A DNA stretch of 64,000 nt. Origin: CAHJWH01 sp965198905 (GTDB lineage Bacteria; Pseudomonadota; Alphaproteobacteria; Caulobacterales; Caulobacteraceae). Below the pieces are notes generated by a model, which saw nothing but the letters and a program-made list of their open reading frames with translations, made no database searches and was not told the origin of the DNA. Location: the NCBI GenBank assembly GCA_965198905.1, contig OZ240678.1, positions 2,790,001-2,854,000 on the forward strand, read 5' to 3'. Positions 43,346 through 50,684 of this stretch are shown piece after piece. The translations under genes were made by a program, and so were the position numbers. The number at the start of each line of letters is the position of its first letter. The stretch's first letter is position 1.

Positions 43346-45653
43346 GACCGCCAAGCCCGCTATGACCGCCGCCGCCTTCGACGCCCTGGCGCCCAAGGGC
43401 TCCGACGCGCTGCACGTCGAAGAAGCCTCCGCCAAGTTCATCTTCGACCACCCCGCCGTCGACACCCCCGCCAGCGTCGCCTCCGCCTGGTCCCCCCACA
43501 AGCCCGCTCGCCCCACCAAGTCCGAGGGCGGCAAGACCTTCAACCTGGTTTCCGCCTACGAGCCCGCCGGCGACCAGCCCACCGCCATCGCCGAGCTGGT
43601 CAAGGGCGTGCAGGCGCACGACGCCGACCAGGTGCTGCTGGGGGTCACCGGCTCCGGCAAGACCTTCACCATGGCCAAGATCATCGAGGCCACCCAGCGC
43701 CCCGCCCTGATCCTCGCCCCCAACAAGACCCTCGCCGCCCAGCTCTACGGCGAGTTCAAGAACTTCTTCCCCGACAACGCGGTGGAATACTTCGTCTCCT
43801 ACTACGACTACTACCAGCCGGAGGCCTACGTCCCGCGCACCGACACCTATATCGAGAAGGACAGCTCCCTCAACGAGCAGATCGACCGGATGCGCCACTC
43901 CGCCACCCGGGCGATCCTGGAGCGGGACGACGTGATCGTGGTGGCCTCGGTCTCCTGCATCTACGGCATCGGGTCGGTGGAGACCTACACCGCCATGACC
44001 TTCGAGCTCACCGTGGGCGAGGTGGTGGACGAGAAGCGGCTGATGGCCGACCTGGTGGCCCTGCAGTACAAGAGGAACGACGCCGCCCTCGCGCGCGGCA
44101 CCTTCCGCAGGCGCGGCGACTCCATCGAGATCTGGCCCGCCCACTACGAGGACCGCGCCTGGCGCCTGACCCTGTTCGGCGAGGAGGTGGAGGCGATCGC
44201 CGAGTTCGACCCGCTCACCGGCAGGAAGACCGCCGAACTGCCCGCGGTGAAGATCTACGCCAACAGCCACTACGTGACCCCCCGCCGGACCCTGAAACAG
44301 GCCATCGACGGCATCCGCGCCGAGATGGAGCACCGCGTCGCCTGGTTCAACGAAACCGGCAAGCTGCTGGAAGCGCAACGCCTGGAGCAGCGCGTGCGCT
44401 TCGACCTGGAGATGATGGAGGCCACCGGATCGTGCGCCGGTATCGAGAACTATTCCCGCTGGCTCACCGGCCGCCAGCCCGGCGACCCGCCCCCGACCTT
44501 CTTCGAATACCTGCCCGAGCGCGCCCTGCTGTTCACCGACGAGAGCCACGTCACCGTGCCCCAGATCGGCGGCATGTACCGGGGCGACTACCGGCGCAAG
44601 TTCACCCTGGCCGAGTACGGCTTCCGCCTGCCGTCCTGCATGGACAATCGCCCGCTCAAGTTCGAGGAGTGGGAGGCCATGCGTCCCCAGACGGTTCACG
44701 TCTCCGCCACCCCCGGCCCATGGGAGATGGAGCGCACCGGCGGGGTCTTCGTGGAGCAGGTGATCCGCCCCACCGGCCTGATTGACCCGCCGGTAGAGGT
44801 GCGCCCGGTCTCCAAGGACGGCTTCTCCCAGGTCGACGACGTCATTGCAGAAGTAAAGGACGTCGCCCTTCGAGGATACCGCACCCTGGTCACCACCCTG
44901 ACCAAGAAGATGGCCGAGGACCTGTCGGAGTACATGCACGAGCAGGGGGTGCGCGTGCGCTACATGCACTCCGACGTCGACACGGTGGAGCGCATCGAGA
45001 TCATCCGCGACCTGCGGCTGGGCGCCTTCGACGTGCTGATCGGCATCAACCTGCTGCGCGAGGGCCTGGACATCCCCGAATGCGCCCTGGTCGCCATCCT
45101 GGACGCCGACAAGGAGGGGTTCCTGCGCTCCGAAACCAGCCTGGTGCAGACCATCGGCCGCGCCGCCCGCAACATCGACGGCCGGGTGATCCTCTACGCC
45201 GACCGCATCACCGGCTCCATGGAGCGCGCCATGGCCGAGACCCAGCGCCGCCGCGAGCGCCAGGCCGCCTTCAACGAGGCCAACGGCATCACGCCCGAGA
45301 GCGTCAAGCGCGACATCGCCGACATCCTGGACAGCCCCTACGAGACCGGCGACCGCGTCACCATCCCCGTGGGCGTGAAAGGCGCCGACGCCAAGCCGTT
45401 CCTCGGCTCCAACTTCCAGGCCACCCTGAAGGACCTGGAGACCAAGATGCGCGACGCCGCCGCCAACCTGGAGTTCGAGACCGCCGCGCGCCTGCGCGAC
45501 GAACTCAAGCGCCTGAAGCTGCTCGACCTCGAATTCGCCAACGAAGTCCTCACCCCCGCCGGCGAAGACGTCGACCGCAACGCCCCGAAGCTGCTGCGGG
45601 CGGAAGCGCGCGCGGAGAAGGCGGAGCAGTTCCGGAAGGGGCGGCGGAAATGA
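43329..45653 (+). CDS. uvrB: Excinuclease ABC subunit UvrB
   Basis: A 774-residue DNA damage-loading helicase of nucleotide excision repair. Walker A GVTGSGKTFTMAKI (about 105-118), the beta-hairpin tyrosines in YYDYYQPEAYVP (about 158-169), helicase motifs DESH (about 405) and GINLLREGLDIPE, and the C-terminal UVR domain (about 708-745, LRDELKRLKLLDLEFANEV) that binds UvrC. About 60-70 N-terminal residues extend beyond the usual length, Ala/Pro-rich. Upstream lies a tandem repeat (42988-43345); the 3-prime 200 bases recur at 46463-46691. Start ATG 43329. Confidence 0.97.
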   Translation: MARSAKTAKPAMTAAAFDALAPKGSDALHVEEASAKFIFDHPAVDTPASVASAWSPHKPARPTKSEGGKTFNLVSAYEPAGDQPTAIAELVKGVQAHDADQVLLGVTGSGKTFTMAKIIEATQRPALILAPNKTLAAQLYGEFKNFFPDNAVEYFVSYYDYYQPEAYVPRTDTYIEKDSSLNEQIDRMRHSATRAILERDDVIVVASVSCIYGIGSVETYTAMTFELTVGEVVDEKRLMADLVALQYKRNDAALARGTFRRRGDSIEIWPAHYEDRAWRLTLFGEEVEAIAEFDPLTGRKTAELPAVKIYANSHYVTPRRTLKQAIDGIRAEMEHRVAWFNETGKLLEAQRLEQRVRFDLEMMEATGSCAGIENYSRWLTGRQPGDPPPTFFEYLPERALLFTDESHVTVPQIGGMYRGDYRRKFTLAEYGFRLPSCMDNRPLKFEEWEAMRPQTVHVSATPGPWEMERTGGVFVEQVIRPTGLIDPPVEVRPVSKDGFSQVDDVIAEVKDVALRGYRTLVTTLTKKMAEDLSEYMHEQGVRVRYMHSDVDTVERIEIIRDLRLGAFDVLIGINLLREGLDIPECALVAILDADKEGFLRSETSLVQTIGRAARNIDGRVILYADRITGSMERAMAETQRRRERQAAFNEANGITPESVKRDIADILDSPYETGDRVTIPVGVKGADAKPFLGSNFQATLKDLETKMRDAAANLEFETAARLRDELKRLKLLDLEFANEVLTPAGEDVDRNAPKLLRAEARAEKAEQFRKGRRK

Positions 45654-45677
45654 GGCTCCGGGCGCGACGGCGACCGG

Positions 45678-46109
45678 TCAGGGTTTAGGGGACAGGGCGA
45701 GGTCACGCAGCGGGAGGGTCTTCAGCACCCCGTTCCTCATCACCGTCACCTCGCCCGACACGCTCATCTTCGCCGCGCCCAGATCGGCCGCCACCTCCGG
45801 CGGCGCGGGTGCGAAGCGCACCATCCGCGCCAGAGCGTCGGGCGACGTCGCGGCCGCCCCGACCACCGCATGGGCCTGCACCGTCGTGCGCCAGGAGGGG
45901 TCGTTGTCGATGGTGAACCGCCAACCCGCGGGGCAGTCCGGCGCCGCGGCCACCCGTCCCCCCGCCACATGCAGGCTGAACCCCATGACCCGACTTCCCG
46001 CCGGCAGGCGAGGCGCCACGAGGCGAAACCCCGAGGCCCCGCCCATCTGGGCCGCACGCGCGGGCGATCCCGCCGCCAGCGCCAGGGCCAGCCACAAGCC
46101 CGCCCTCAT
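45678..46109 (-). CDS. Secreted protein of unknown function
   Basis: A 143-residue protein with a signal peptide (MRAGLWLALALAAGSPARAA). The mature chain is beta-rich with one probable disulfide-free cysteine (APDCPAGWRFTIDNDPSW), a pattern I do not recognise as a family. It overlaps the RlpA-like gene by ATGA at 46106-46109, so the two are an operon. Both lie between uvrB and a partial copy of its 3-prime end. Confidence 0.65.
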   Translation of the reverse strand: MRAGLWLALALAAGSPARAAQMGGASGFRLVAPRLPAGSRVMGFSLHVAGGRVAAAPDCPAGWRFTIDNDPSWRTTVQAHAVVGAAATSPDALARMVRFAPAPPEVAADLGAAKMSVSGEVTVMRNGVLKTLPLRDLALSPKP

Positions 46110-46396
46110 GGCGTGGTGACCTTGACCTGCACCACCCCTGCCCCGAGATCGCCCTCCAGCGCCCGGAAGGCCGCGGGCGTCAGGTCGATGATGCGCCCGG
46201 CGACGTAGGGTCCGCGGTCGGTCACGGTCACGCGGATCGCCTTGCCCGGCCGGTTCAGGGCCTCCACCTGCACGGTGGTCCCCAGCCGCACGTGCAGCAT
46301 GGCCGCGTTCATCGCCCGCCCCTGGAACGGCCGCCCATCCGCCATCGTCTGGCCGGGCAGGTCATAGTAGGACGCCCCGCCGATCAAGGTCCCCAT
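46106..46396 (-). CDS. RlpA-like double-psi beta-barrel protein lacking a signal peptide
   Basis: A 96-residue protein that is one RlpA domain: GGASYYDLPGQTMADGRPF, AMNAAMLHVRLGTTVQVEAL, VTVTDRGPYVAGRIIDLTPA. RlpA proteins cleave stripped peptidoglycan in the periplasm and normally have a signal peptide or lipobox; none exists here. ATG 46396 does have GAGG six bases upstream, so it may be a true start. Immediately upstream (46397-46462, then 46463-46691) the gene is cut by the duplicated uvrB tail, so the original N-terminus may be lost. Coupled to the downstream secreted-protein gene by ATGA. Confidence 0.65.
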   Translation of the reverse strand: MGTLIGGASYYDLPGQTMADGRPFQGRAMNAAMLHVRLGTTVQVEALNRPGKAIRVTVTDRGPYVAGRIIDLTPAAFRALEGDLGAGVVQVKVTTP

Positions 46397-46462
46397 CGTG
46401 GCCTCACCCCGTTCGCATCGAAGATAGACCAGGACGGGGTCCTGCGCACCCTGGAACCAGCC

Positions 46463-46691
46463 TACCCTGAACGACTTCGGGACCAGGATGCGCGACGCCG
46501 CCGCCAACCTGGAGTTCGAGACCGCCGCGCGCCTGCGCGACGAACTCAAGCGCCTGAAGCTGCTCGACCTGGAATTCGCCAACGAAGTCCTCACCCCCGA
46601 CGGCGAGGCCGTGGACCGCAGCGCCCCGAAGCAGCTCCGCGCCGAAGCGCGGGCGGAGGCGGAGCAGTTCAGGAAGGGGCGGCGGCGGTGA
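46463..46691 (+). pseudogene. Duplicated 3-prime fragment of uvrB
   Basis: Nearly identical to 45421-45653 of uvrB. It encodes the UVR domain and tail, with the start at an internal ATG 46488 and the stop in frame. Protein differences are few (A/D, D/A, N/S, L/Q, K lost, final K/R). The segment has no upstream uvrB domains, so it cannot work as UvrB. It borders low-GC DNA at 46704. Confidence 0.8.
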
Positions 46692-46703
46692 GCCGAGTAA
46701 GCG

Positions 46704-47726
46704 TCATACAGGCTTAGGCGCGATAAAAAGTGCAAACCCATTCATTGGCCCGCGACTGCCGATCTGGTCAAAGGTAGCCTTGATGCCTACGGATTGGAGC
46801 GCTTGTTGTAATGCAATAGCAGAAGCGGGCGGGTGTTTCGTGTCGCTCAGTGAGATAACGAAACCTGTTTCCTTGTAGTTCAGCGGTGTCTCGAACCCGA
46901 GCTGTACCTTTATACCCGAACGCGTGAATATATCTGCTAATTGCTGAGCGACAATGGCGGTGTCCACCGTGTCTGATCGATTGATAAAGACCGGATTAGG
47001 AAGAGAGCTTGAGACGGCCGCGATTTGTTCAAGCAGAATTTTCTGCTGATGTGATGTGAAAGAATATGTCTCCACGGGTGAAGGTTCTTGCGGCGCGCTG
47101 GGCTGAGGATTTGGATTACCTCCATCCACTGCTAAAAGGGTTGCCGGCTGTGGCGACGTTAGTTGCGGTAAAGGCGAAGGCGGGGGACCAGACCGCTCAA
47201 GCTGTTTTCTATTATTGTTCATGACAGAGTTGTCGATGAGTAGACTGTTACCCTGAACAGGAGCATCTCGGATGACATAGCTCTTATCCAAGCTTCTGTT
47301 GAAGTGCCTTGCACGCTCCTCAAGATTGCTATGCACCTGCGGGCCTGACAAGCCCTCTCGTTTCAACAGATCATCGTTCATCGCTGCATAGCGTGGGTTA
47401 AGATCCTTGTCGCGGTTTGAAGCTTCTACACTGTCGCTTCTCGCTTTCAGAAATGATCCTACGCAGACGCTTTCAGCCAAGACTACGATTACAATAGGGA
47501 TGGCTAATTTCAGTACGTTCTTAAATGGCTCAGCCCAAGAAAGAAGTTCTTTCCAGTAAAGCCAGATAATAAGTGCGATTAGTATCTGAGTGCAGGTAAG
47601 TCCAATCTCAACAAGTATGCCGCCCGCCGCAGGCAAGGCCGCGACCGCTATACCAAGGCCGCCTAATCCGACTACAGCAAGGGCCTTGGGGGCAAGTAGA
47701 GGGTGCTCCGATCGCTCTCGTGGCAT
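46704..47726 (-). CDS. Low-GC three-TM membrane protein of unknown function
   Basis: A 340-residue protein with base composition clearly lower in GC than the neighbours, so probably imported. Three membrane helices (residues about 12-32, 38-58 and 71-91) are followed by a charged helical segment, a Pro/Ser/Gln-rich linker (about 180-225) and a C-terminal alpha/beta domain of about 115 residues (LEQIAAVSSSLPNPVFINRS, AQQLADIFTRSGIKVQLGFE, then a second similar half GFVISLSDTKHPPASAIALQ). I know this helix-strand pattern from orphan membrane proteins in genomic islands, but not a named function. It is directly next to an MT-A70/BglII-like restriction-modification pair on the same strand, so a defence-associated sensor or effector is possible. 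Confidence 0.6.
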   Translation of the reverse strand: MPRERSEHPLLAPKALAVVGLGGLGIAVAALPAAGGILVEIGLTCTQILIALIIWLYWKELLSWAEPFKNVLKLAIPIVIVVLAESVCVGSFLKARSDSVEASNRDKDLNPRYAAMNDDLLKREGLSGPQVHSNLEERARHFNRSLDKSYVIRDAPVQGNSLLIDNSVMNNNRKQLERSGPPPSPLPQLTSPQPATLLAVDGGNPNPQPSAPQEPSPVETYSFTSHQQKILLEQIAAVSSSLPNPVFINRSDTVDTAIVAQQLADIFTRSGIKVQLGFETPLNYKETGFVISLSDTKHPPASAIALQQALQSVGIKATFDQIGSRGPMNGFALFIAPKPV

Positions 47727-47762
47727 TTAAAGCTTCAGTCATATTCTTGCTAAGAAGTCCGC

Positions 47763-48422
47763 TCACTCCGCAGCGAGAGTGGAGTTGTAGGCGTAGGTGG
47801 CCCAAGTCGGCTCATACTCGTCGCCAGCCTGATTGCCCCACACCTCCCACTTAGCGCGATCCCCTCGTGCAAACAACTCCAGGTAAGGCCCCGGGCTGCA
47901 CGCCTCGATCAGCTCGTACTGCTCGTCGGGCTTGCGGGAGTGTTCGCGCTTCCTGGTCTCGATCATGTTCACCTGACGGCGGCCCGGGGCGAGGGTTCGG
48001 GCGTTCTTGCCGCGGACGCCGAACAGGATCATCTCGGTGACGTTGCGGAAGTAGAAGCCGACGCCGCGGCCGTCGGAGCCGCCGTCCTTGCGTATCTTGT
48101 GCCAGATCAGGTTGCTCTTGTAGCTGAACCCCCAGGCTTGCATCACCTGCAGCGCCTCGGGCAGCAGGGCGTTAGGCGTCCACATGTAGAGGTGGGCGGT
48201 CGTGTGGGCTAAGCCCTCCACGGGCAGGCCGCAGATGTCCTCCAGCGTCATGGTCTCGTAGCGCGCCAGCCGCCGGTGCTCGGGCGCCATCTTGCCGGTC
48301 CGGTTCTCGAACCGCCACGGCGGGTCCGCCAGGATGGTGGAGAACCTGCGCCCCCTCGCAAAGCCGGCGAGATCGGCGGCCGCGCGCACGCCCACGTCTG
48401 TCAGGTTCGCGTCGAAAGCCAT
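47763..48422 (-). CDS. MT-A70 family DNA adenine methyltransferase
   Basis: A 219-residue N6-adenine methylase. The catalytic motif is DPPW (residues 33-36, STILADPPWRFENR), with the MT-A70 pattern continuing in AHLYMWTPNALLPEALQVMQ, KSNLIWHKIRKDGG and EQYELIEACSPGPYLELFAR. It presumably methylates adenine in the site cut by the adjacent endonuclease; BglII/BstYI-type enzymes recognise AGATCT/RGATCY, so modification inside GATC is plausible but unproven. It lies 9 bases downstream of the endonuclease gene and 36 bases upstream of the low-GC membrane-protein gene, all on the minus strand. Confidence 0.9.
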   Translation of the reverse strand: MAFDANLTDVGVRAAADLAGFARGRRFSTILADPPWRFENRTGKMAPEHRRLARYETMTLEDICGLPVEGLAHTTAHLYMWTPNALLPEALQVMQAWGFSYKSNLIWHKIRKDGGSDGRGVGFYFRNVTEMILFGVRGKNARTLAPGRRQVNMIETRKREHSRKPDEQYELIEACSPGPYLELFARGDRAKWEVWGNQAGDEYEPTWATYAYNSTLAAE

Positions 48423-48431
48423 GGGGCGAGC

Positions 48432-49292
48432 CTACTCTGTTCCGGTTTCGTTCGGAAGGGCGAATGTGGCGGGATCAGCTGGCGGCCAGTCCTCGATGCA
48501 CTTGGGCGTGATGCCGATGACCAGCACGGGGCAGGCGCCGTTGCGGCCGGCGTTAAGCCGGTACAGCAGCTTGCCCATCCAGGTGGTGCTCGCGCCGTAC
48601 TTCTCGCTCACGCGACGGGCGCGGCCGTTCTTGTCGAACTCTGGATCGCCGTTGCGCTTCAAGGACTGCCCTAAGGCGGCGAAGACTTCGTTCAGGCTTG
48701 CGCTTCGCGTCAGCAGGACGCCAACGTCGATCACCCCGCACTGGGCGAAGGCGCTGAAGGCGTAGAGGTCGCGGTCGAAGGTCTGGTCCTTGCTGTTCCA
48801 CTCCAGGTCGAAGGCGACGCGGCCCTTCACGTAGTCGATCTTGTGGCCGTCCAGGAAGCGCTCCCGGCGCAGCTCGCGCGTGCGGGTCTCGAACTGCGCC
48901 TTGTTCCGGCGTTCGCCGACCAGGGTCTTGGCGAACAGGGTCACAAGCAGGTCGCCGCGGATCAGCGTTTCGCTCCACCCCTTGGGGCGCAGGGTCTGGG
49001 AGAGGAGCTTGGGGACGTCGGACTCGTTGCCGCCCGCTGTGCGGATCATGGTCGTGGTGATGCGGAAGGCCCGAAGCGCCTCGCAGAGCTCCCTGAACTC
49101 TTCGGGGTGAGCTTCGCTGAGCAGCACGGCTGCGCCGCGATAGCTGTGGACCTCGTAGCGCTCCAGGATGTCGGGCGGCAGCTTGGCTTCCACCAGCTGG
49201 AGGGGATCGGCGGCCTCGTTGGGTTTAAGGGCGACGTCGCCTGAAGAGGCGACATCCTCAAGTTCGTCTCCCTCTGCGTCCATCTCGGCCAT
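48432..49292 (-). CDS. BglII/BstYI-family type II restriction endonuclease
   Basis: A 286-residue protein. The conserved stretch VAFDLEWNSKDQTFDRDLYAF (split at about residues 155-175) has the Asp/Glu/Lys-type nuclease site of the BglII/BstYI family, and LSEAHPEEFRELCEALRAFR plus MGKLLYRLNAGRNGACPVLVIGI complete the pattern. It would cleave unmethylated DNA at a GATC-containing site. I start at ATG 49292; the frame is open to 49436 but the extra residues look non-coding. Upstream to the right is a divergent DpnI-type wHTH gene. Pairs with the MT-A70 methylase 9 bases downstream. Confidence 0.82.
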   Translation of the reverse strand: MAEMDAEGDELEDVASSGDVALKPNEAADPLQLVEAKLPPDILERYEVHSYRGAAVLLSEAHPEEFRELCEALRAFRITTTMIRTAGGNESDVPKLLSQTLRPKGWSETLIRGDLLVTLFAKTLVGERRNKAQFETRTRELRRERFLDGHKIDYVKGRVAFDLEWNSKDQTFDRDLYAFSAFAQCGVIDVGVLLTRSASLNEVFAALGQSLKRNGDPEFDKNGRARRVSEKYGASTTWMGKLLYRLNAGRNGACPVLVIGITPKCIEDWPPADPATFALPNETGTE

Positions 49293-49376
49293 CGTTCCAG
49301 CTAGCCCGGATTCGGACTGACCGCCAAGCCGGGGCGAGGCGGCGCGGGGGTGGCTGATCGAGGTGATGGAGGTCGC

Positions 49377-49580
49377 GTGGACCAGATCGGCCGCGACGCC
49401 TTCAGCCTGGACGACGTCTACGCGTACGAGGCGCACCTCTCGGGCCTCTATCCCGGCAACGCCAACGTGCGGCCCAAGATCAGGCAGCAGCTCCAGGTGC
49501 TGCGCGAACAGGGCTATGTGGCGTTCGTCGGGCGGGGCCGCTACCGGCTGGTCGGACCGCCGGCCATCGCCTCATCCTGA
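49377..49580 (+). CDS. DpnI-type C-terminal winged-helix mini-protein
   Basis: A 67-residue protein matching the C-terminal winged helix of DpnI-like/Dam-replacing proteins: IGRDAFSLDDVYAYEAHLSG, LYPGNANVRPKIRQQLQVLR, GYVAFVGRGRYRLVG. In those proteins the domain reads GATC sites. Here it stands alone with no nuclease part, divergent from the BglII-like gene, so it may regulate the system or be a remnant. GTG 49377 has a GGAGGT just upstream; GTG 49350 is an alternative. Its 3-prime end runs into a 31-bp inverted repeat (49569-49649). Confidence 0.7.
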   Translation: MDQIGRDAFSLDDVYAYEAHLSGLYPGNANVRPKIRQQLQVLREQGYVAFVGRGRYRLVGPPAIASS

Positions 49581-49649
49581 GCTTGTCGAAGGACGAGGCG
49601 TCCACCGGGCGTGCCGCGGCCTCGTCCTTCGACAAGCTCAGGATGAGGC
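49569..49649. repeat. Perfect 31-bp inverted repeat (REP-like)
   Basis: Left arm 49569-49599 and right arm 49619-49649 are exact reverse complements, around a 19-base centre. The core CCTGAGCTTGTCGAAGGA occurs widely in Caulobacterales and sphingomonad REP elements. It lies between the restriction-modification island and the YaiI/YqxD gene. Confidence 0.9.
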
Positions 49650-49692
49650 CGAATGGGGAGGATGAGGCCGAATGTGAGGGAGCGCTCGGCCC

Positions 49693-50172
49693 CTATCGCT
49701 TCAGCCGCTTCGCGCGCACCACCGCGGCGTCCAGGGCCTGGAGGAAGCGGGAGCGGTCGGCGGGGGTGAAGGGGGGCGGGCCGCTGGTCTGGGCGCCGAA
49801 GGAGCGCAGGTGCTCCGCGACCTCCCGGGCGGCCAGGGCCATGCCGATGGAGGCCTCGTCGAAGGGCTTGCCGGTGGGGCGGAGCGCCTGGGCCCCGGCC
49901 TGCAGGCAGCGGCTGGCCAGGGGGATATCGTTGGTGACCACGATGTCGGCAGGCCCGGCCCGCTCGGCGATCCAGTCGTCGGCTGCGTCGGGACCGGCCT
50001 CGACCACAACCCTTTGTATCCGCGGGTCTTTGGGAACCATGATGTAGGCGTTGGCCACCACGTGGACCTGCAGGCCATAGCGCCCCGCCACCCGGTAAAC
50101 CTCGTCCTTCACCGGGCAGGCGTCGGCGTCGACATAGATCTGCGGGGCGGAGGCCTCGGGGGGCGGGATCAT
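49693..50172 (-). CDS. YaiI/YqxD family (UPF0178) protein
   Basis: A 159-residue small protein with a PIN-like fold: YVDADACPVKDEVYRVAGRY at the N-terminus, VVVEAGPDAADDWIAERAG, DIVVTNDIPLASRCLQAGAQ, all hallmarks of UPF0178. The conserved acidic residues fit a nuclease-like fold, but activity has not been shown in general. It is coupled as ATGA with the GNAT gene (50169-50172). Confidence 0.92.
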   Translation of the reverse strand: MIPPPEASAPQIYVDADACPVKDEVYRVAGRYGLQVHVVANAYIMVPKDPRIQRVVVEAGPDAADDWIAERAGPADIVVTNDIPLASRCLQAGAQALRPTGKPFDEASIGMALAAREVAEHLRSFGAQTSGPPPFTPADRSRFLQALDAAVVRAKRLKR

Positions 50173-50684
50173 TCCTGGGGCGCGGCCAGGGCGCGCTGCA
50201 TGAACACCACGTCGAGCCAGCGGCCGTGCTTGAAACCCATATGGGTCAACAGCCCGGCGGCCCGGAAGCCCAGCGCGGCGTGCAGGCGGATCGAGGCGAG
50301 GTTGCCGCTGTCGCCGATCACCGCGACCATCTGGGTCCGGCCGAGCACGGTACAGGCCTCGATCACCGCCTGCAGCAGCGCACGTCCGACGCCCACCCCG
50401 CAGGCCTGGGGCGCCACGAAGACGCTGTCCTCGGTGGAGAAGCGGTAGCCCGACCGCGGCAGGTACTGGCGGGCGCAGGCGTAGCCGAGCAGCTCTCCCG
50501 CCTGCTCGGCGACGAACCAGGGCAGGCCGGCCTCGCGCACCGCGGCCATGCGGCCCGCCATCTCCTGCGCGTCCGGCGGGACCTCCTCGAATGTGCCCAC
50601 GCCATGCAGGACGTGGTGGCCATAGATGGCGGCGATGGCTAGGGCGTCCTCAGCCCAGGCCGGGCGAACCTGCAGCCTGTCCAT
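50169..50684 (-). CDS. GNAT acetyltransferase (Pat/Bar-like)
   Basis: A 171-residue N-acetyltransferase. The pattern VRPAWAEDALAIAAIYGHHV, SVFVAPQACGVGVGRALLQA (acetyl-CoA pyrophosphate loop Q/R-x-x-G-x-G/A), AVIGDSGNLASIRLHAALGF and HMGFKHGRWLDVVFMQRAL is typical of phosphinothricin/methionine-sulfone acetyltransferases. The substrate in this organism is unknown. It overlaps the oligopeptidase gene at its start by 35 bases and the YaiI gene by four, so all three are one transcript. Confidence 0.9.
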   Translation of the reverse strand: MDRLQVRPAWAEDALAIAAIYGHHVLHGVGTFEEVPPDAQEMAGRMAAVREAGLPWFVAEQAGELLGYACARQYLPRSGYRFSTEDSVFVAPQACGVGVGRALLQAVIEACTVLGRTQMVAVIGDSGNLASIRLHAALGFRAAGLLTHMGFKHGRWLDVVFMQRALAAPQE

